DNA of 54,696 nt from an uncultured Eubacteriales bacterium (GTDB lineage: Bacteria > Bacillota > Clostridia > Oscillospirales > Oscillospiraceae). This document shows positions 23,941 to 32,690 of the stretch, piece by piece. Position 1 is the first letter of the stretch, and each line of letters begins with the position of its first letter. The notes under the pieces were generated by a model that saw nothing but the letters and a program-made list of their open reading frames with translations, ran no database searches and was not told the DNA's origin. The DNA lies in NCBI GenBank assembly GCA_900540635.1, contig UQGU01000012.1, positions 1 to 54,696 of the forward strand, given 5' to 3'. The position numbers and the translations under genes were made by a program.

Positions 23941-24824
23941 ACGTTCACCCCCTGCTTGCGCATTTCCGCAAAGAGCTTTGCGCGGTTCTCGGGCTCCATG
24001 GGGGTCAGCGGCAGGCGGATATGCTCCTCGCCATAGCCCATGGCGCTGACGGCAGCCTTGGCAGGGATGGGGTTCACCTCGCAGAACAGGTCGTTGATCA
24101 GCGGCAGAAGCCTACACTGCCAGTCTGCAGCCTCCTGAACCCGGCCTGCAAAGAAGGCATCGGTCATGGCCACGGCCTGCTTGGGTACCACATTGCTCAG
24201 CACACTGATGGTGCCCATACCGCCCATGGCCAGCATGGGCACAGTGAGGCCATCCTCGCCGGAGTAGACGGTGATCTTGTCGCCGCACCGGGCAAACAGC
24301 TCCACCACCTGGCTCATGTTGCCGCTGGCTTCCTTAATGGCGGCAATGTTGGGGTGCTCTGCCAGTTTTTCCACCGTGGCCGGCAGCAAATTGCAGCCGG
24401 TGCGGGAGGGGACGTTGTAGAGAATGATGGGCTTGTCTACCTTGTCCGCAATGGTGGTGAAGTGGGCAATAAGGCCATTCTGGGTGGCTTTATTATAGTA
24501 GGGGGTCACTACCAGCAGGGCATCGGCCCCGGCCTGGGCGGCGCTGACGGAGAAGTTCACGGCGTGCTGGGTATTGTTGGTTCCGGTTCCGGCGATGACA
24601 GGCACCCGGCCCGCCACCCGGTCAATGGTAAAGGCAATGACCTTTTCCCGCTCCTCAGGGGTCAGGGTCGCGCTTTCGCCGGTGGTGCCAACGGCCACCA
24701 GGGCATTGATGCCGCTTTCCAGCTGGAAGTCAATAAACCGGCCCAGGGCTTCATAGTCCACCCCTTCCGGGGTCATCGGTGTCACCATGGCCGTAGCCAT
24801 GCCTTTGAATATCGTTTTCTTCAT
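23937..24824 (-). CDS. dapA: 4-hydroxy-tetrahydrodipicolinate synthase
   Basis: This 295-residue aldolase condenses pyruvate with aspartate semialdehyde at the entry to the lysine branch. It shows VAVGTTGESATL, the Tyr in ILYNVPSRTGCNL and the Schiff-base Lys in AAIKEASGN. AAAAGGAG lies about 8 bases upstream of the ATG. It is the first gene of dapA-dapB-dapF-DUF624. I saw no lysine riboswitch and no convincing promoter in the 232 bases upstream, which are filled with palindromic repeats. Confidence 0.96.
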   Translation of the reverse strand: MKKTIFKGMATAMVTPMTPEGVDYEALGRFIDFQLESGINALVAVGTTGESATLTPEEREKVIAFTIDRVAGRVPVIAGTGTNNTQHAVNFSVSAAQAGADALLVVTPYYNKATQNGLIAHFTTIADKVDKPIILYNVPSRTGCNLLPATVEKLAEHPNIAAIKEASGNMSQVVELFARCGDKITVYSGEDGLTVPMLAMGGMGTISVLSNVVPKQAVAMTDAFFAGRVQEAADWQCRLLPLINDLFCEVNPIPAKAAVSAMGYGEEHIRLPLTPMEPENRAKLFAEMRKQGVNV

Positions 24825-24861
24825 AGGGATTCTCCTTTTCTAATATCGCAGTTCCCGCAAA

Positions 24862-25052
24862 CCTTCCCCTGCGGGGAAGGGGGACCGCCGCCGTAGGCGG
24901 TGGTGGAAGAGGGGTGTTGCGTGCGAGAGCGGTTGGTAAGCTGCTTTCTTCGTAGCACTCCCGTCCGTTACGCCCCTCCTCAGTCTCGGCTGCGCCGAGC
25001 CAGCTCCCCCGTAGGGGAAGCTTCTTCTCCCAACCTTCCCCTACGGGGAAGG
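24862..25052. repeat. REP-like palindromic repeat cluster
   Basis: Two nearly identical 19-bp palindromes, of the form CCTTCCCC-YR-GGGGAAGG, stand at 24862-24880 and 25034-25052. Between them lie further short stems (CCGCC/GGCGG near 24885, TCGGCTGCGCCGA near 24990). The bases between hold no gene. A related repeat occurs near 39845-40025. Such GC-rich mosaic repeats are common between genes in Oscillospiraceae. Confidence 0.65.
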
Positions 25053-25056
25053 CATT

Positions 25057-25707
25057 TTACCCTGCCGTCACCTGGCAGAAATAATCATACAGCGGAATCA
25101 GCTGCTCCGTGAGCGTTCGAGCCCGGTCGCCCAGGGCGGGGCCAAAGAGGTCTTCGCTGACTTCCTCATTTCGAATGCAGCTGATGTCCCCCTTCCAGGC
25201 GAAATAGGGCTCCAGTGCGGGACTCGGGGCGGGTTTGGGGCGCTTGTAGCACTCCGCTGTGACGGGGATGCCGGTGGTCTGCTCCGTCTTGCGCAGCAGC
25301 CCCAGGAAGGGCTCCGGGGCAGCGGCAATTTTCTGGCGGAAGGCATCCATGGTAGTCACCTTGGGCCGCCAGAGGGTGAAGCCATAGCTGACGCCCTCCG
25401 GCCGGATCTCAAAGAACAGGCAGGGATTTTCCGCCCACCAGTCCACATCCTGCCGGATACAGCACCAGAGGCTTTCCTTATAGGGCAGCGGATGGTGCAG
25501 CCGGGCATCCCGATAGATGCGGGAGACCTTTAAAATGCTGCCCGGCTTTTCCAGAAAGGGCTCAAAGAGCAGCTGGCCCAGTTCCTTCATGGGGGTATAG
25601 AGGGTATCTACATATTGCTTTTTGTGCTCCAGGAACCAGTCCCGGTTGTTATTCATGCGAATGCCCCAGAGAAAATCAATGGTTTCCGGGGTAAAACCTT
25701 CAAACAT
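25057..25707 (-). CDS. DUF2461 family protein
   Basis: This 216-residue soluble protein begins FEGFTPETIDFLWGIRMNNNRDWFLEHK, matching the widespread DUF2461 (TIGR02453) family. Family members share the FL..L..NN.R.WF...K pattern and are found singly in many bacteria and fungi with no known activity. The sequence RIYRDARLH is also typical. It follows the phosphoesterase gene by 18 bases on the same strand and ends right at the repeat cluster. The ATG lies after an AAGGAAAAAG stretch, a moderate ribosome site. Confidence 0.8.
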   Translation of the reverse strand: MFEGFTPETIDFLWGIRMNNNRDWFLEHKKQYVDTLYTPMKELGQLLFEPFLEKPGSILKVSRIYRDARLHHPLPYKESLWCCIRQDVDWWAENPCLFFEIRPEGVSYGFTLWRPKVTTMDAFRQKIAAAPEPFLGLLRKTEQTTGIPVTAECYKRPKPAPSPALEPYFAWKGDISCIRNEEVSEDLFGPALGDRARTLTEQLIPLYDYFCQVTAG

Positions 25708-25725
25708 AGCTTTTTCCTTCTTTGT

Positions 25726-26388
25726 TCAGCGTGCATATTCCGGCGGATCGTTCATCCAGATCAGCCTGTTTTTATCCTTTTCCGGAACCTCCCGGTCCGG
25801 AAGCTCCAGAGCGTAGCGCTCGTAGGCATTGATGATCGTGGTTCCGTTATAGGTTTGCAGCCTGGGAATGCCCTGCCCGTAGGTCATATGGACGTGGCCA
25901 TGGACGTGGTAGGTAGGCTGATACTTGTCCAGGAAGGCCCGCAGGGAGGGGAAGCCCCAGTGGGCAACGTCCTCACTGTCCCCCAGTCCCTCGGCCGGAG
26001 CGTGGGTGACGAGAATGTCAACGCCCCCTGCCTTGCGGATGGGCCAGCGCATTTTGAGAATGCGGCCCCGCATCTGCCGGTCTGTGTACTGGTGCTCGCC
26101 CGGATGGTATTTGAGGCAGCCCCCCAGGCCCATGATCCGCACACCGTTGTATTCCACCACGCGGCCGTCGATGCAGTCGCAGCCCTCGGGTGGGTTGCTG
26201 CCGTAGCGGGTGTCGTGGTTCCCGTGGACATAGAGCACGGGGCACCGGGCCATGGTCACCAGAAAGCTCAGATAGCTGGCCTTCAGGTCCCCGCAGGATA
26301 TGATCAGCTGATAGTCAGCCAGACGGCCCGGCACATAGTAGTCCCAAAGGGCGGGGCATTCTTCGTCGGAGAGAAAGAGTATCTTCAT
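25726..26388 (-). CDS. metallophosphoesterase
   Basis: This 220-residue calcineurin-like enzyme has the family motifs spaced as expected: a degenerate first motif (FLSDEECPALWDY), SCGDLKASYL near residue 32, VHGNHDTRYG near 55, THAPAEG near 132, and HVHGHVHMTYG near 160. The first Asp-His pair is altered (SDEE rather than DxH), so metal binding may differ. It overlaps the BMP-type gene by ATGA and precedes DUF2461, forming a three-gene unit. The substrate is unknown. Confidence 0.85.
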   Translation of the reverse strand: MKILFLSDEECPALWDYYVPGRLADYQLIISCGDLKASYLSFLVTMARCPVLYVHGNHDTRYGSNPPEGCDCIDGRVVEYNGVRIMGLGGCLKYHPGEHQYTDRQMRGRILKMRWPIRKAGGVDILVTHAPAEGLGDSEDVAHWGFPSLRAFLDKYQPTYHVHGHVHMTYGQGIPRLQTYNGTTIINAYERYALELPDREVPEKDKNRLIWMNDPPEYAR

Positions 26389-28325
26389 GTGTCGCCCTTC
26401 TTCCCGCTGTCCCGGTAGATGCCCAGCTCCTTGACCATGGCCTGAGAGATGGGGAGAATATCCGCCTCTGCCGGAAGCCCGCCCAGCACATTGTCGCAGA
26501 GCCAGTCCATGTGCAGCAGCTCATCCGGGGTGAAGCTGTGGGTTCCGTCGTTCTTCACGGTGCCGTCCTGGGCAGTGATCCGCCGGGCAAATGGGTCAAC
26601 CATTCGGGTGGCCAGGCCCATCTGCAAGTACCCGGCCAGGGTCCGCAGCCCTGTAGGCAGCCGGTCCGACAGGTTCACGGAAATGACTCCGCTGTCCATA
26701 CCCAGCCAGTAGTTCAAGGCGGTATAGCCGGTTTTTTCGCTTTTCCAGGTGCCGGAGAATATGGAATTGAGCACATATTCATAGAACTTGCCCCATACCC
26801 ATACCGGAGAGCCCAGGGGGACCAGCTCCCCCTTGTCGTCCATCAGATAGGTGCCGTAGCTGCAAAAATCCAGATACATCCGGTTCTGCCCCGGCGCATC
26901 CCGGTTGGAGATCACGCGGATGCCGTCGGCAAAGAAATCCGCCTGGGGGTTGCCTGCCACACAGGACCACCGCAGCTCGATCTGTGCCCGAGGATTGGTC
27001 AGCTGTGCCCCCAGGGCGAAGGCGTTGATATTGGCCAGCTGCCCATAGATGGGATAGGAGGCAATGTAGCCGATGCGGTTATTCTGGGCCAGTGCGCCTG
27101 CAATGGCGCCGGTAATAAATTTGCCCTCGTAGACCCGGCCATAGTAGGACCGGACACTGGAATAGGGCTGGTCCACGGAGCAGTTGAGAAATTGAACCTT
27201 GGGATATTCAATGGCGGCCTTCAGCGTAGGTGCCCGCAGCAGCGGCGCGGTGGTGAAAACCACCTGGGCTCCATCCTTCACCGCCTCTTCCAGCAGCCGG
27301 GTGGCCTCCTCTGGGGTGTCGGCATTGAAATAGCTGCGGACGGTGAGCTTGTTGCCCAGCTTTTCCACAAGATATTCCTTGCCCTGCTCATGGCCCAGCA
27401 CCCAGCCGCTGGCCGCCGGGGAAAGCTGGTGGACGAAGGCCACATTCAGATAGACCGGCGTGGCCAGTCGGGAGAAAATGCCGCTCTTTCCGGTGTCTGT
27501 GGTGGTTTGGACCTTGATGGAGTCGTGACTGGCGGCGGAGAGCATATCATAGCGCATGGCTGTCAGGGTTTTCCGGATCTCAGAGACGGAGAATCGGCCC
27601 AGGTCCTTGTAGCTGTACAGCTGGAGCCACAGCAGCAGCGCCTCCTCGGGAAGTACGTCCTCCTGCAGGGAACCCAGCTGGGAAAAGGCATCCCGAAAAT
27701 AGGAATAGTAGGCGTTAAAGGTCCGCCGCTCCTCCTCCGTCCAGCTTTCTCCAGGCTCTTTGCCCACGGCCTGCAGCAGTTTGGCATAGTCACCGGGTCT
27801 GCGGAACTGAACGGTATAGAGCCTGCTGGCCTTAAAGAAATCCAGGAATTCGTAGTAGGCCTGAATGCGCGGCGTGCCGTCCATGGGCGGCACGATCCGG
27901 TGCACCGTGGCGGGGATCCTTGGCGCACCGAAATAGCGCAGCACGGATACCCGCTTGTTGCCCTCCTGGACATAGAATCTGCCCAGATATTCATAGCAGA
28001 TAATGGGCTCCCGGATGCCAACCTCTCCCAGGTGGGCGACGCACAGGTTTGCCCACTTGTTTGCAAATTCCGACTGGGGACTCAGCAGCGGCAGAAAGCT
28101 GGGGGAAAAGGCGGTGATGCGCCCGGCGGACTTTGTACCAATGATTTGCTGGGAAGGAATTTCCAGTACGCCCAGATCCTGCACCACATTGGTGCTGTTA
28201 TCCGGCAGGATCTCGTCCAGCACGACGGGATTGGTGCTCTTCCCCCGGGCGGACAGCTCTGCAACCTCCCGCTGCCCAAGCTTCAGCGCATGGGTATATT
28301 CATCAAGCCCAATTTCAATTCCCAT
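26385..28325 (-). CDS. cytosolic BMP-type binding protein with ParB-like N-terminal region
   Basis: This 646-residue protein has no signal peptide or membrane helix. Residues 105-145 contain YVQEGNKRVSVLRYFGA, like the nucleotide-binding GNRR segment of ParB/Srx domains. The second half, from about 290, is a BMP/PnrA-type fold, seen in LNVAFVHQLSPAASGWV, GAQVVFTTAPLL and FITGAIAGALAQ. BMP proteins normally bind nucleosides outside the membrane, so a cytosolic one fused to another domain is unusual; it may be a sensor or regulator. The ATG at 28325 has GAGGAGG nearby. It begins a unit with the phosphoesterase and DUF2461. Confidence 0.7.
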   Translation of the reverse strand: MGIEIGLDEYTHALKLGQREVAELSARGKSTNPVVLDEILPDNSTNVVQDLGVLEIPSQQIIGTKSAGRITAFSPSFLPLLSPQSEFANKWANLCVAHLGEVGIREPIICYEYLGRFYVQEGNKRVSVLRYFGAPRIPATVHRIVPPMDGTPRIQAYYEFLDFFKASRLYTVQFRRPGDYAKLLQAVGKEPGESWTEEERRTFNAYYSYFRDAFSQLGSLQEDVLPEEALLLWLQLYSYKDLGRFSVSEIRKTLTAMRYDMLSAASHDSIKVQTTTDTGKSGIFSRLATPVYLNVAFVHQLSPAASGWVLGHEQGKEYLVEKLGNKLTVRSYFNADTPEEATRLLEEAVKDGAQVVFTTAPLLRAPTLKAAIEYPKVQFLNCSVDQPYSSVRSYYGRVYEGKFITGAIAGALAQNNRIGYIASYPIYGQLANINAFALGAQLTNPRAQIELRWSCVAGNPQADFFADGIRVISNRDAPGQNRMYLDFCSYGTYLMDDKGELVPLGSPVWVWGKFYEYVLNSIFSGTWKSEKTGYTALNYWLGMDSGVISVNLSDRLPTGLRTLAGYLQMGLATRMVDPFARRITAQDGTVKNDGTHSFTPDELLHMDWLCDNVLGGLPAEADILPISQAMVKELGIYRDSGKKGDT

Positions 28326-28463
28326 GGGTGGTTCCTCCTCGCCAAAAATATACTTATATAATACCCCATTTCCCGCCGAAAAGCAACTGGCATTCCCACC
28401 TGCCGAGGGGCAAAACTGTTTGCCGTGTGCAGGCGGCGGCAATTTTACCTCGCAAAATTTACA

Positions 28464-28504
28464 CCCCCTGTTGTGGAGCGCGATGCGCTGCTACCAACAG
28501 GGGG
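28464..28504 (+). repeat. stem-loop upstream of a small open frame
   Basis: CCCCCTGTTG and CAACAGGGGG form a 10-bp stem with an inner AGCGC/GCGCT pairing, followed by TTCTTCT. It may be a weak terminator. It lies in the 513-base stretch between the BMP-type gene and the pheST promoter. Confidence 0.5.
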
Positions 28505-28511
28505 TTCTTCT

Positions 28512-28835
28512 ATGAATCACGAACAATATATACAGGCTGTGCTGCTGGTTCGAGTGCTGACCCGGGCGATTTCTATGCGGGTTGAACCGTTCTCCGGGAA
28601 TGCTCTATATTACCCTCGGAGAACTGGGACTATGGAGCAGTATAAAACGGTGAAGGAGGTGTGCGCCTTGACCGGACTTACAGGAAAGCATTACGTTGAT
28701 GAGGGAACGGAATGCCTCTCGGCTTTGTCCGGGCCGCGCAGCCATGGCGCGCATCATTCTGTTCGCTGCTTTTTCTTTTGTCTGATGCGCACCATTGACG
28801 TACTCCCTTCAAATGCCGCATTTTATTTCAAATAA
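28512..28835 (+). pseudogene. small open frame, possibly a decayed MerR-type gene
   Basis: An open frame of 107 codons begins MNHEQYIQAVLLVRVL. From an inner ATG it reads YKTVKEVCALTGLTGKHYVDEG, which looks like the start of a MerR helix-turn-helix. After that it shows no recognisable protein pattern. There is no good ribosome site at the first ATG. It could be a remnant or chance; the rest of 28326-28838 shows nothing else. Confidence 0.25.
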
Positions 28836-28838
28836 CAC

Positions 28839-28867
28839 TTGCAAAACCGCAATTCCGGTGCTATAAT
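28839..28867 (+). promoter_or_regulatory. pheST promoter
   Basis: TTGCAA (28839-28844) and a perfect TATAAT (28862-28867) are separated by exactly 17 bases, directly before the T-box leader. Confidence 0.8.
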
Positions 28868-28879
28868 ACCAAAGTAATA

Positions 28880-29150
28880 TTCAAAAGCTGCGATTGGGCT
28901 GCCTTTTGTTGGTTTGCATTTCAGAGAGCGGGGGCTGGTGGGATCTCCGTATGTGCAGCAAACAGGCTTTCTCCCAGGAGCCGCCGCCTGAAATCACAAA
29001 AAACGCAAGTAGGGTTGGTCGGGTGACGCCGTTATCCGTCTGGGGCGTGTCTGCGCCCGAAGAGTGTGCCGGTTTCCGGCAAATGCGGGTGGTACCGCGG
29101 AAGGTTTGCCTTTCGTCCCGAATGTGGGATGGAGGGTATTTTTTATACCC
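28880..29150 (+). promoter_or_regulatory. T-box riboswitch for phenylalanyl-tRNA synthetase
   Basis: The leader carries the invariant T-box GGTGGTACCGCGG (about 29088-29100), which pairs with the free end of uncharged tRNA. An 11-bp terminator stem follows (29109-29119 with 29126-29136, counting G-U pairs), then six T residues at 29139-29144. Stem I begins near 28920. TTC at 28969-28971 is a good candidate for the Phe specifier codon. When tRNA-Phe is uncharged, the antiterminator forms and pheST is transcribed. Confidence 0.9.
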
Positions 29151-29182
29151 AAAATCACCTTTCTTTACTAGGAGGAAGCATT

Positions 29183-30226
29183 ATGAAAGAACAATTGGAG
29201 AGCATCCGCCTCAAGGCCATAACTGCCTTGGAGGATGCCGAAACCCCTGCCGCTCTGGAAGAGCTGCGGGTGAAGCTGCTGGGCAAAAAGGGCGAGCTCA
29301 CCGCCGTCTTAAAGCAGATGGGCAAGCTCAGCGCCGAAGAGCGGCCTGTCATGGGCCAGATGGCCAACTCCGTCCGCTCCGCCATTGAGGAGAAGCTGGA
29401 AGAGCGCAAGGCCACCATCCACGCCGCCGCTCTGGAGGCAAAGCTCTCCGCCGAGGCCATTGACGTGACCATCCCCGGCGAGAGCTACTGCGTGGGCCAT
29501 CAGCATCCCATGAACCAGGTGCTCCAGCAGATCAAGGACACCTTTGTGGGCATGGGCTACCAGGTTGTTGAAGGCCCTGAGGTGGAGCTGGCGGACTACA
29601 ACTTCACCCGGCTGAACATCGAAGAGGGCCATCCCTCCCGGGACCGCTCCGACACCTTCTATTTCACCGATGACGATTCCGTGCTGCTGCGGACCCAGAC
29701 CAGCCCCATGCAGATTCGGGTCATGGAAAACACCAAGCCCCCCATCTGCATTCTGGCCCCCGGCCGGGTGTTCCGGAAGGATGAGGCCGATGCCACCCAC
29801 TCCCCCATGTTCCATCAGATCGAGGGCCTGGTGGTGGCAGAGAACATCACCATGGGCGACCTGAAAGGCGCCCTCATCGGCATCATGCGCAAGATCTACG
29901 GCCACGATGCCCAGATGCGGTTCCGTCCCCACCACTTCCCCTTCACTGAGCCCAGCTGCGAAATGGATATGCAGTGCCACAAGTGCCACGGCGTGGGCGA
30001 AATTGACGGTCAGGTCTGCTCCACCTGCCACGGCGAGGGCTGGATTGAGCTGCTGGGTGCCGGTATGGTCCACCCCACGGTTCTGGAAAACTGCGGCATT
30101 GACCCGGAGAAATATTCCGGCTTTGCCTTTGGCCTGGGCCTGGAGCGCATGGCCATGGGCCGGCTGAAGATCAACGACCTGCGTCTGATCTTCGACAACG
30201 ATGTCCGGTTCCTGAACCAGTTCTGA
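29183..30226 (+). CDS. pheS: phenylalanine-tRNA ligase alpha subunit
   Basis: This 347-residue catalytic subunit charges tRNA-Phe. It has the class II signatures: motif 2 in RTQTSPMQIR and FRKDEADATHSPMFHQIEG, and motif 3 in GFAFGLGLERMAMG. The N-terminal coiled coil runs to about residue 90. An inserted loop has four Cys in two CxxC pairs (CHKCHG, CSTCHG), a zinc-finger-like element present in some PheS. TAGGAGGAAG precedes the ATG at 29183; the longer frame from 29066 runs through the T-box and is rejected. pheT follows 13 bases later. Confidence 0.96.
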   Translation: MKEQLESIRLKAITALEDAETPAALEELRVKLLGKKGELTAVLKQMGKLSAEERPVMGQMANSVRSAIEEKLEERKATIHAAALEAKLSAEAIDVTIPGESYCVGHQHPMNQVLQQIKDTFVGMGYQVVEGPEVELADYNFTRLNIEEGHPSRDRSDTFYFTDDDSVLLRTQTSPMQIRVMENTKPPICILAPGRVFRKDEADATHSPMFHQIEGLVVAENITMGDLKGALIGIMRKIYGHDAQMRFRPHHFPFTEPSCEMDMQCHKCHGVGEIDGQVCSTCHGEGWIELLGAGMVHPTVLENCGIDPEKYSGFAFGLGLERMAMGRLKINDLRLIFDNDVRFLNQF

Positions 30227-30239
30227 GGAGGGAAAGAAA

Positions 30240-32627
30240 ATGAAACTGAACAGAAAATGGATCAATGAGGAGTTCGTGGATCTGCACGAGGTCTCCGATA
30301 AGGAATTTGTGGAAACGCTGACGGTCTTCGGCCAGAAGGTAGAGACCTGGGAGCGCATGGATGCGGAAATCAAGAATGTGGTGGTGGGCAAAGTCGTGTC
30401 CATCGTCCGCCACCCCAACTCTGACCATATGTTCATCTGCCAGGTGGACGTGGGCCAGGCCGAGCCCGTACAGATCGTCACCGGCGCCCAGAACGTCCAC
30501 GAGGGCGACCTGGTACCCGCCGCCCTGCACAACTCTTATCTGCCCGGCGGCGTACACATCACCAAGGGCAAACTCCGGGGTGAGGTGTCCAACGGTATGC
30601 TCTGCTCCTTCGCGGAACTGGGCCTGACCCAGAACGATCTGCCCGGCGTCTTCGCCGACGGCATCTGGATTCTGGAGCCAGACGCAGGTAAGCCCGGCGA
30701 CGACATCAACAAAATCATCGGCAATGACGACACCGTCGTTGACTTCGAGATCACCAACAACCGCCCTGACTGCTACTCCATCATCGGCCTGGCCCGGGAA
30801 ACAGCCGCCGCCTTTGGCAAGCATATGCGCCACCACGATCCCGTGGTCCACGGCTCTGATGCAGGCTCCATCTTCGACCACCTGGATGTGGAAGTGGAGG
30901 CTGAAAATCTGTGCAACCGCTACACCTCCCGGATGATCGCCAACGTGAAGATCGGCCCCTCCCCCAAGTGGATGCGGCAGCGTCTGCGTGCCAACGGCGT
31001 CCGGCCCATCAACAACATCGTGGACATTACCAATTATGTCATGCTGGAATACGGCCAGCCCATGCACGCCTTTGACTACCGCTATGTCTCCTCCGGCAAG
31101 ATCGTGGTTCGGGAAGCCCGGGAGGGCGAGTCCATGACCACCCTGGAGGGCACCCAGCGGGCCTTGAAGCCCGGTATGCTGGTCATTGCCGATGAGAATA
31201 AGCCCATCGGCCTGGCAGGCATCATGGGCGGATTGAATTCCGAAATCCGGGACGACACCACCATGGTGGTCTTTGAGTCCGCCAATTTCAACGGCACCTC
31301 CATCCGCCAGACTGCTCTGGCTCTGGGCATGCGTACCGAGGCCTCCGGCAAGTTTGAAAAGCACCTGGATCCCATGCTGACCGTTCCCGCCGTGGAGCGG
31401 GCCTGTGAGCTGGTAGAGCTGTTGCAGTGCGGCGATGTGCTGGACGGCATGATCGACGTCATCAACAATGTACCCCAGCCCAGAACCGTCAAGCTGGAGC
31501 CGGAGAAGATCAATAAGCTTCTGGGCACCAATATTCCCAGAGAGGATATGGTGAAGTATCTGGACCTGCTGGAAATTCCCGTCCAAGGCGACGATATCCT
31601 GGTTCCCTCCTTCCGGCCGGACCTTGTTCGCATGGCGGACATCGCCGAGGAGGTTGGCCGCAGCTACGGCTACAACGCCATCCCCGTCACCGATTTCAAG
31701 ATTTCTACCCAGGGCGGCTATTCCGAGGAGATGAAGCTGGAAGCTAAGGCGGGTACCCTGTGCCGGGCCATGGGCTACAGCGAGATCATCACCTATTCCT
31801 TCGTCTCCCCCACGGTGTTTGACCAGATCCGCATTCCCGCAGACAGCCCTCTGCGCAATGTGCTGAAGATTCAGAATCCTCTGGGCGAGGATACCTCCAT
31901 TATGCGGACCATTGCCCTGCCCTCTATGCTGGAGATCCTCAGCCGGAACAATGCCTACCACAACAAGGCTGCCAAGCTCTATGAAGTCGCCAAGGTCTAT
32001 CTGCCCGTAGAGGGCGAGAAGCTGCCCAGAGAGCCCAAGATGCTCATGTTCGGCACCTACGGCTCCGGCGAAACCTTCTTCACATTGAAGGGCGAGCTGG
32101 AAGCCATCTTCGCCGGTCTGCGGCTGAAGAAGGTGGAGTACACCGCCGAGAAGAACAATCCCAGCTACCATCCCGGCCGCTGCGCCAAGCTCAGCGTGGA
32201 CGGCGCGGACATCGGCGTCATGGGCCAGGTGCATCCCCTGGTCGCCAAGAATTATGGCATGGACTGCGAGATCTACTGCGCCGAGCTGAATTTCTCCGAA
32301 ATGCTCTGCCATCTGCTGCCCGAGCCCACCTATGTGCCCCTGCCCAAGTATCCGGCTGTCAGCCGTGACCTGGCCATCGTGTGCGACGAGGCCATCACCG
32401 TGGCCCAGGCCGAGAGCATCATCTCCCAGGCCGCCGGAAAGCTGCTGCGGGACGTGAAGCTCTTCGATATCTACCGGGGCGTGGGCGTGCCCGCCGGAAA
32501 AAAGAGCATGGCCTTCTCCCTGGAGCTCCGGGCCGACGACCGGACCCTGACCGACGCCGACTCCGAGGGCGTCACCGCCAAGGTCCTTTCCGCCCTGGAA
32601 GAAAAGCTGGGCGCTACCCTGCGCTAA
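30240..32627 (+). CDS. pheT: phenylalanine-tRNA ligase beta subunit
   Basis: This 795-residue protein binds tRNA and edits mischarged Tyr-tRNA. It begins MKLNRKWINEEFVDL, followed by a tRNA-binding OB domain (near residues 40-150, VTGAQNVHEGD), the B3/B4 editing domain, B5 (about 400-475) and a C-terminal anticodon-binding domain ending in ALEEKLGATLR. The length is standard. GGAGGGAAAG lies just before the ATG. It is followed by a strong terminator. Confidence 0.96.
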   Translation: MKLNRKWINEEFVDLHEVSDKEFVETLTVFGQKVETWERMDAEIKNVVVGKVVSIVRHPNSDHMFICQVDVGQAEPVQIVTGAQNVHEGDLVPAALHNSYLPGGVHITKGKLRGEVSNGMLCSFAELGLTQNDLPGVFADGIWILEPDAGKPGDDINKIIGNDDTVVDFEITNNRPDCYSIIGLARETAAAFGKHMRHHDPVVHGSDAGSIFDHLDVEVEAENLCNRYTSRMIANVKIGPSPKWMRQRLRANGVRPINNIVDITNYVMLEYGQPMHAFDYRYVSSGKIVVREAREGESMTTLEGTQRALKPGMLVIADENKPIGLAGIMGGLNSEIRDDTTMVVFESANFNGTSIRQTALALGMRTEASGKFEKHLDPMLTVPAVERACELVELLQCGDVLDGMIDVINNVPQPRTVKLEPEKINKLLGTNIPREDMVKYLDLLEIPVQGDDILVPSFRPDLVRMADIAEEVGRSYGYNAIPVTDFKISTQGGYSEEMKLEAKAGTLCRAMGYSEIITYSFVSPTVFDQIRIPADSPLRNVLKIQNPLGEDTSIMRTIALPSMLEILSRNNAYHNKAAKLYEVAKVYLPVEGEKLPREPKMLMFGTYGSGETFFTLKGELEAIFAGLRLKKVEYTAEKNNPSYHPGRCAKLSVDGADIGVMGQVHPLVAKNYGMDCEIYCAELNFSEMLCHLLPEPTYVPLPKYPAVSRDLAIVCDEAITVAQAESIISQAAGKLLRDVKLFDIYRGVGVPAGKKSMAFSLELRADDRTLTDADSEGVTAKVLSALEEKLGATLR

Positions 32628-32651
32628 GGCCCTGACAATTGCATAGAAAAT

Positions 32652-32688
32652 CCCCCTGCCGCATAGCTTTGCGGCAGGGGGTGTTCTC
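32652..32688 (+). terminator. pheST terminator
   Basis: CCCCCTGCCGCA and its perfect complement form a 12-bp stem with a 6-base loop, followed by TGTTCTCTT, a broken T-run. It sits right against the next start codon at 32691. Confidence 0.75.
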
Positions 32689-32690
32689 TT

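Noticed and set aside
24825..25056. CRISPR array or lysine riboswitch before dapA
   Set aside because: The repeats are two palindromes and unrelated stems, not regular direct repeats with spacers, and no lysine aptamer core was recognised.
30171..32312. 713-codon minus-strand frame opposite pheT
   Set aside because: It is antisense to an intact PheT, with Gly/Asp/His-biased sequence and no domain.
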